This document shows, piece after piece, positions 60,829-64,000 of a stretch of DNA of 64,000 nucleotides. Source of the DNA: Clostridiales bacterium (lineage in GTDB: Bacteria; Bacillota; Clostridia; Peptostreptococcales; Anaerovoracaceae); NCBI GenBank assembly GCA_012513435.1, contig JAAZCE010000040.1, positions 158,570 through 222,569 on the forward strand. The letters run 5' to 3'. The position numbers and the translations under genes are program-made. The stretch's first letter is position 1. Each line of letters opens with the position of its first letter. Under the pieces are notes generated by a model. That model had not been told where the DNA came from and did no database searches. It saw nothing but the letters and a program-made list of their open reading frames with translations.

Positions 60829-62397
60829 TTAATGAAATCTAAAATACACATTGATTTCTCTATCTGCACCGATGTCAATTTTCTCGATAAGCTCCTCAAT
60901 AACATCCCTGTTTAACTCTTGAATATCCATATAATTTCTAAATTGTTTAACCCACTGCAAAACAGGGCTTTTTCGTTTTTCTTCTGCGGTTTCCTGTTCT
61001 CTCTTCTTTTCATCAAGTTGCTTTTTTAAGCTGGCTTCCCTGCCTTCGTACTTCTTCTTAAAAGAAAGGTATTCTTCTTTAGAAAGAAGTTCATCTACAA
61101 AATCCTCATAAAGTCGTTCTTTATACTCCTTCGTTTTCTGCAGCTGTGCTTCCAGTTCTTGAAGTTGTAAGTCCAAGTCTCTTTTAGTCTCCCTTATTTC
61201 TACCATCCTCAGTTGTTCTATGTCTTCCTCTTTTAAAAGACGTTTGCCTTCTTTTCGGATGGCTTCGATAACAAGTGCTTTCAGTACGGCTTCGGAAATC
61301 TTGTGACTGCTGCAAATGATATTGCCATGAGCTTTATATGTCTTGCATATGTAAATCGTCTCTCGGGGGGTTTTCTTACCTCGCGAATAGCTCTTTGTCA
61401 TGGCTTTGCCACAATCAGCACAAAAAAGCTTCTTCCAAAAGAGAGTTTTGTTTGCTGTTGAATCTACAGGTACTGTCTTCATATGCCTCATTTCCTGCGC
61501 CATATCAAAAACCTTCTCGTCCACAATTGACTCATGGGTGTTTTCTACCTTTATCCATTCTTTCTGGGGCAGGCGCTTTTTATACTTTGACTTATAGGAA
61601 ATCTTACAGCATTTGTTTTGTATGGTATGTCCCAAATAAACTTCATTCTGCAGAATGTCCGAGACTGTCTGAAATGTCCATGGCCTAGATTCTTTTATCT
61701 CATGTGCATTATGATACTTCAATCCTAAGATTTTTCTCTTATATACGCTTGGCCGTAGCACATTTTCAACCGTTAATATTTTTGCAATCTTGGCTTTACC
61801 GAATCCTGATAGATATAAAGAGTATATCCGCCTTACTATTTCAGCTGCATACGGATCAACTATCAAATGATGATTATCTTCGGGGTCTTTTAGATATCCA
61901 TATGGCGGTGATGATGCCAAATACTCCCCATTGATCTGCTTTATACGATAGCTTGCCTTCACGCTCTCTGAAAGATCCTGGCAATACCATTCGTTGACAA
62001 GGCCGTTTATCTGCCTTGCTTTCTTATTCCCCTTAACCGAAGTGTCCACATTGTCCACAACTCCGATAAAGCGTATACCCCATTGAATAAACTCATTATG
62101 CAGATACTTTTCCAAATGCTCAATGTTTCTCGTAAATCTAGCTTGAGTCTTGGCTATTATGATTTCAAAACATCCTTCTTTTGCATTCTCGATTAGTCGC
62201 TCGAATCCGGGGCGGTCCTCATAGAGCCCGCTGTAATCATCATCCCGATACACTCTTACTACATTAAAATCATGTTCCTTCGCATATTGCATCAGCATGG
62301 CTTCTTGGTTTTTGATGGATTGGCTGAATTTATCTTGCCCGCCTTTATCTATGTCTTCCTTTGACAGCCTACAATAAATAGCAGTCCTACATTTCAT
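60829..62397 (-). CDS. Large serine recombinase (TndX/CcrB-like integrase)
   Basis: The 522-residue site-specific recombinase has a resolvase domain with catalytic Ser12 (YCRLSKED), a DDDYSG motif and ARFTRN, then a Recombinase domain (about 170-270), a zinc ribbon (FCADCGKAM...ICSSH near residues 330-375) and a coiled coil (about 395-475). Such enzymes integrate and excise phages and conjugative or mobilisable transposons. ATG 62397 has GGAGGT directly upstream; an in-frame start at 62433 is ignored. It abuts the broken dacF gene and is preceded by a small 42-codon ORF. Confidence 0.96.
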   Translation of the reverse strand: MKCRTAIYCRLSKEDIDKGGQDKFSQSIKNQEAMLMQYAKEHDFNVVRVYRDDDYSGLYEDRPGFERLIENAKEGCFEIIIAKTQARFTRNIEHLEKYLHNEFIQWGIRFIGVVDNVDTSVKGNKKARQINGLVNEWYCQDLSESVKASYRIKQINGEYLASSPPYGYLKDPEDNHHLIVDPYAAEIVRRIYSLYLSGFGKAKIAKILTVENVLRPSVYKRKILGLKYHNAHEIKESRPWTFQTVSDILQNEVYLGHTIQNKCCKISYKSKYKKRLPQKEWIKVENTHESIVDEKVFDMAQEMRHMKTVPVDSTANKTLFWKKLFCADCGKAMTKSYSRGKKTPRETIYICKTYKAHGNIICSSHKISEAVLKALVIEAIRKEGKRLLKEEDIEQLRMVEIRETKRDLDLQLQELEAQLQKTKEYKERLYEDFVDELLSKEEYLSFKKKYEGREASLKKQLDEKKREQETAEEKRKSPVLQWVKQFRNYMDIQELNRDVIEELIEKIDIGADREINVYFRFH

Positions 62398-62460
62398 TTT
62401 ACCTCCGTTCCCGGTATTATAATTCCAGTGCAATTATATCACCAATTCACTTCGGTTCCT

Positions 62461-62589
62461 TCATAGGACTGCAGATTTTACAAGCAAACGTCTGATCACA
62501 TTTACCATGCATTCGACCAAACTTTTATCACCGTACTTAATATTCACCTTGTATTCTTCTAGGCTAACCTGTATCTTATCTTTATCCAT
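62461..62589 (-). CDS. Small protein upstream of the recombinase
   Basis: The 42-codon frame starts at ATG 62589 with AAAGGGG ten bases upstream and reads MDKDKIQVSLEEYKVNIKYG, ending VIRRLLVKSAVL. It is 63 bp upstream of the recombinase gene. Small ORFs in this place are common in elements with serine recombinases and may regulate integration or excision. No family is recognised with certainty. The longer in-frame start at 62664 lacks a ribosome site. Confidence 0.55.
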   Translation of the reverse strand: MDKDKIQVSLEEYKVNIKYGDKSLVECMVNVIRRLLVKSAVL

Positions 62590-63149
62590 AATGTCTATGC
62601 CCCTTTCTGCCCAACTATTACAATGTATTAAGCAACAAGTATTTATATTCTGATAAACACCCATACTCTTAATACGTTAGGAGTCAGCAAAAATTCGAAG
62701 GCACACGGACACTACACCGTAAATTCACAAGTTACTCAAAATTGCAGACATCGTAAACGGTAAACCATTGAATTAAAACATCTTAACTACGAACAATTTG
62801 GATAGCTTATGAAGGGATTCACTATAGAGCCGGCAATAAAAAAGATAAAGCCGCCTGAAAGCATACTTTAGTATTTTATCAAACGCTTGAAATTTCAATG
62901 CTTTTACAATAACTAATTATTAAAAAACACTTTTTTTGTTCCTAAAAATGTAGTACAATATATATTCGGACAGTAAAAATGTCTGGACGGAATTTACATA
63001 TAAAATAGACGGTGAAAATTATAGTGTTCAAAGCGCGGGACATTTGTATTGGATAAAAACAAGATCAACAGTAGAATTGAGAGTATGATACTAAAGCATT
63101 TTATTATTGTATCAAGAACAAAAATCATTATCACAGGAGGTCCTTCGGA
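62590..63149. other. Non-coding stretch inside the putative mobile element
   Basis: About 560 AT-rich bases separate the small ORF from the ABC permease gene. Short protein-like runs occur on the plus strand (for example LDKNKINSRIESMILKHF near 63049, in frame through to 63185), but none has a start with a ribosome site. I found no second attachment site and no part of dacF here. Confidence 0.4.
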
Positions 63150-64000
63150 TCAAAGCTCATTTATACATTTCTCCGCAATTTTATAAAACCACTGATGAGC
63201 AAATGCCGTTAAAACAACCGCTGCCACCAGCACCACACCTACTACTAGTATCAACATAGTCCCGAAAGCCATATGCAGCAACGCACCTATTCCAATCAAT
63301 ACTACTACATAAAGCACAGGTCCCACGAGGCTGACCAGCAAATGGTTGTTTGTCGCTGCAGCATACTCTGTCTCCCAGTTCAACATAGGATCCTTGCAAT
63401 CCAGGTACAACTGCAGATCATTTCCAAATATAATCACGGCTACAGAAAGCACAAGACTGGCCGGAATCAGTAGCACACTAATAGAAATGTTCAAGCACAC
63501 ATAATCCATCGCAATCAAAAACGGAAGTGCACCTGCCAGTGCAAGATAAAGGCCAATGCGCGATTTTACCGAGAGCTGGGTTTTCATAGCTACCGGCATC
63601 GTTTTCATGTACATGAAGCCACTTCCCTCCCGGGAAATACAGGTGGCGGTCACATGGGTAAATGCTACAGCCAATGCAGAGATGATGAGAATCAATCCAA
63701 GAGCTCCATACCAGACGTACGCCTCCATTCCCCCCAGATTTTCCTGCTTCAGCACTTCTATTTCTGGATATATCTGAATCATCACAAACACACAGATCCC
63801 AGCAAACAGCACAATCAGAATAAGTGAGATCAGCACCTCCTGTAAAAAGAAAACAGGTGTGCGAAACAATAGTTGGCGTTCCCTTCTTGCACAGGCACTC
63901 CGCACCGAGCGTCCTGCGCTACTGTAACGCCGGATAGATGCCTCATCTGCACTCTTTTGTCTGCTTCTATGGGAGGATCTCCGAAGAATAGCTTTCAAGA
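63150..64000 (-). CDS. ABC-2 type exporter permease, C-terminal part (5' end beyond window)
   Basis: The frame is open to the right edge, so the N-terminus is missing. About 283 residues are visible: a basic cytoplasmic stretch rich in Arg and Ser, then six to seven membrane spans. Segments SREGSGFMYMKTMPVAMKTQL and LQLYLDCKDPMLNWETE are typical of large putative ABC exporter membrane subunits of Clostridia. Base composition is visibly richer in G and C than the polymer locus. Its ATPase should lie beyond the edge. It may be cargo of the element that begins at dacF. Confidence 0.75.
   Translation of the reverse strand, partial: LKAILRRSSHRSRQKSADEASIRRYSSAGRSVRSACARRERQLLFRTPVFFLQEVLISLILIVLFAGICVFVMIQIYPEIEVLKQENLGGMEAYVWYGALGLILIISALAVAFTHVTATCISREGSGFMYMKTMPVAMKTQLSVKSRIGLYLALAGALPFLIAMDYVCLNISISVLLIPASLVLSVAVIIFGNDLQLYLDCKDPMLNWETEYAAATNNHLLVSLVGPVLYVVVLIGIGALLHMAFGTMLILVVGVVLVAAVVLTAFAHQWFYKIAEKCINEL

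Noticed and set aside
62808-62870. A 21-codon plus-strand frame beginning MKGFTIEPAIKK
   Set aside because: Too short, no ribosome site of note and no similarity I can name.
1-64000. CRISPR arrays, rRNA operons, replication origin
   Set aside because: No regularly spaced repeats, rRNA-like sequence, or dnaA-box cluster was seen on reading the window.

Overview
The window reads as chromosome of an anaerobic, spore-forming member of the Clostridia (Bacillota). Evidence: sporulation and germination genes (gpr, spoIIP), clostridial gene orders (gpr-spoIIP-lepA-hemW divergent from rpsT; rplU-rpmA-obgE followed by a radical SAM pair; ftsK-rimO-pgsA-cinA-recA), strong Shine-Dalgarno sites and AT-rich DNA. 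A four-gene 4-hydroxybutyrate operon resembles that of Clostridium aminobutyricum and relatives (Anaerovoracaceae). That family placement is inference; no rRNA gene is present.

Layout. 1-4.7 kb: 3' part of a c-di-GMP response regulator running off the left edge, an SRPBCC gene with a partner gene, tRNA-Leu(CAG) and a DUF4234 membrane protein. 4.7-9.5 kb: fermentation operon abfD, Cys-rich small protein, CoA-transferase, 4-hydroxybutyrate dehydrogenase, linking succinate semialdehyde and 4-hydroxybutyrate to crotonyl-CoA; a NifU-like protein lies just upstream. 9.5-16 kb: gpr, spoIIP, a 45-codon membrane ORF, lepA, hemW, glpK. 16-18.7 kb, plus strand: rpsT, an LD-carboxypeptidase, deoD and a DtxR-type regulator. 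18.7-21.1 kb: a thioester-domain surface protein and comEA. 21.2-30 kb: a long minus-strand operon from rplU through rpmA, obgE, a degenerate LytM protein, an HD protein and a large GGDEF/EAL protein to two radical SAM-linked proteins.

30-48 kb is an accessory, AT-rich cell-surface polymer locus. It holds an LCP ligase, UDP-GlcNAc 2-epimerase, UDP-ManNAc dehydrogenase, a WecG/TagA transferase, a TagGH-like ABC exporter, two very large multidomain glycosyltransferases, an MBOAT acyltransferase with a DltD-like partner, and an unusual kinase-like/methyltransferase fusion. Together they predict a ManNAc/ManNAcA-containing, O-acylated teichoic or teichuronic acid-like polymer. The locus shows decay and rearrangement: a chimeric LCP/epimerase pseudogene, a frameshifted coiled-coil gene, short orphan ORFs and a possible IS scar.

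48-59.9 kb: a methyltransferase, recA with a clear SOS box, cinA, pgsA, rimO, ftsK, uppP, asd and small proteins. 59.97-64 kb: a D-Ala-D-Ala carboxypeptidase (dacF-like) gene has lost its 5' half exactly where a large serine recombinase gene abuts it. The likeliest reading is a mobile element integrated in dacF and continuing past the right edge with an ABC permease as possible cargo. Whether it excises during sporulation, as skin elements do, is the most interesting open question here.
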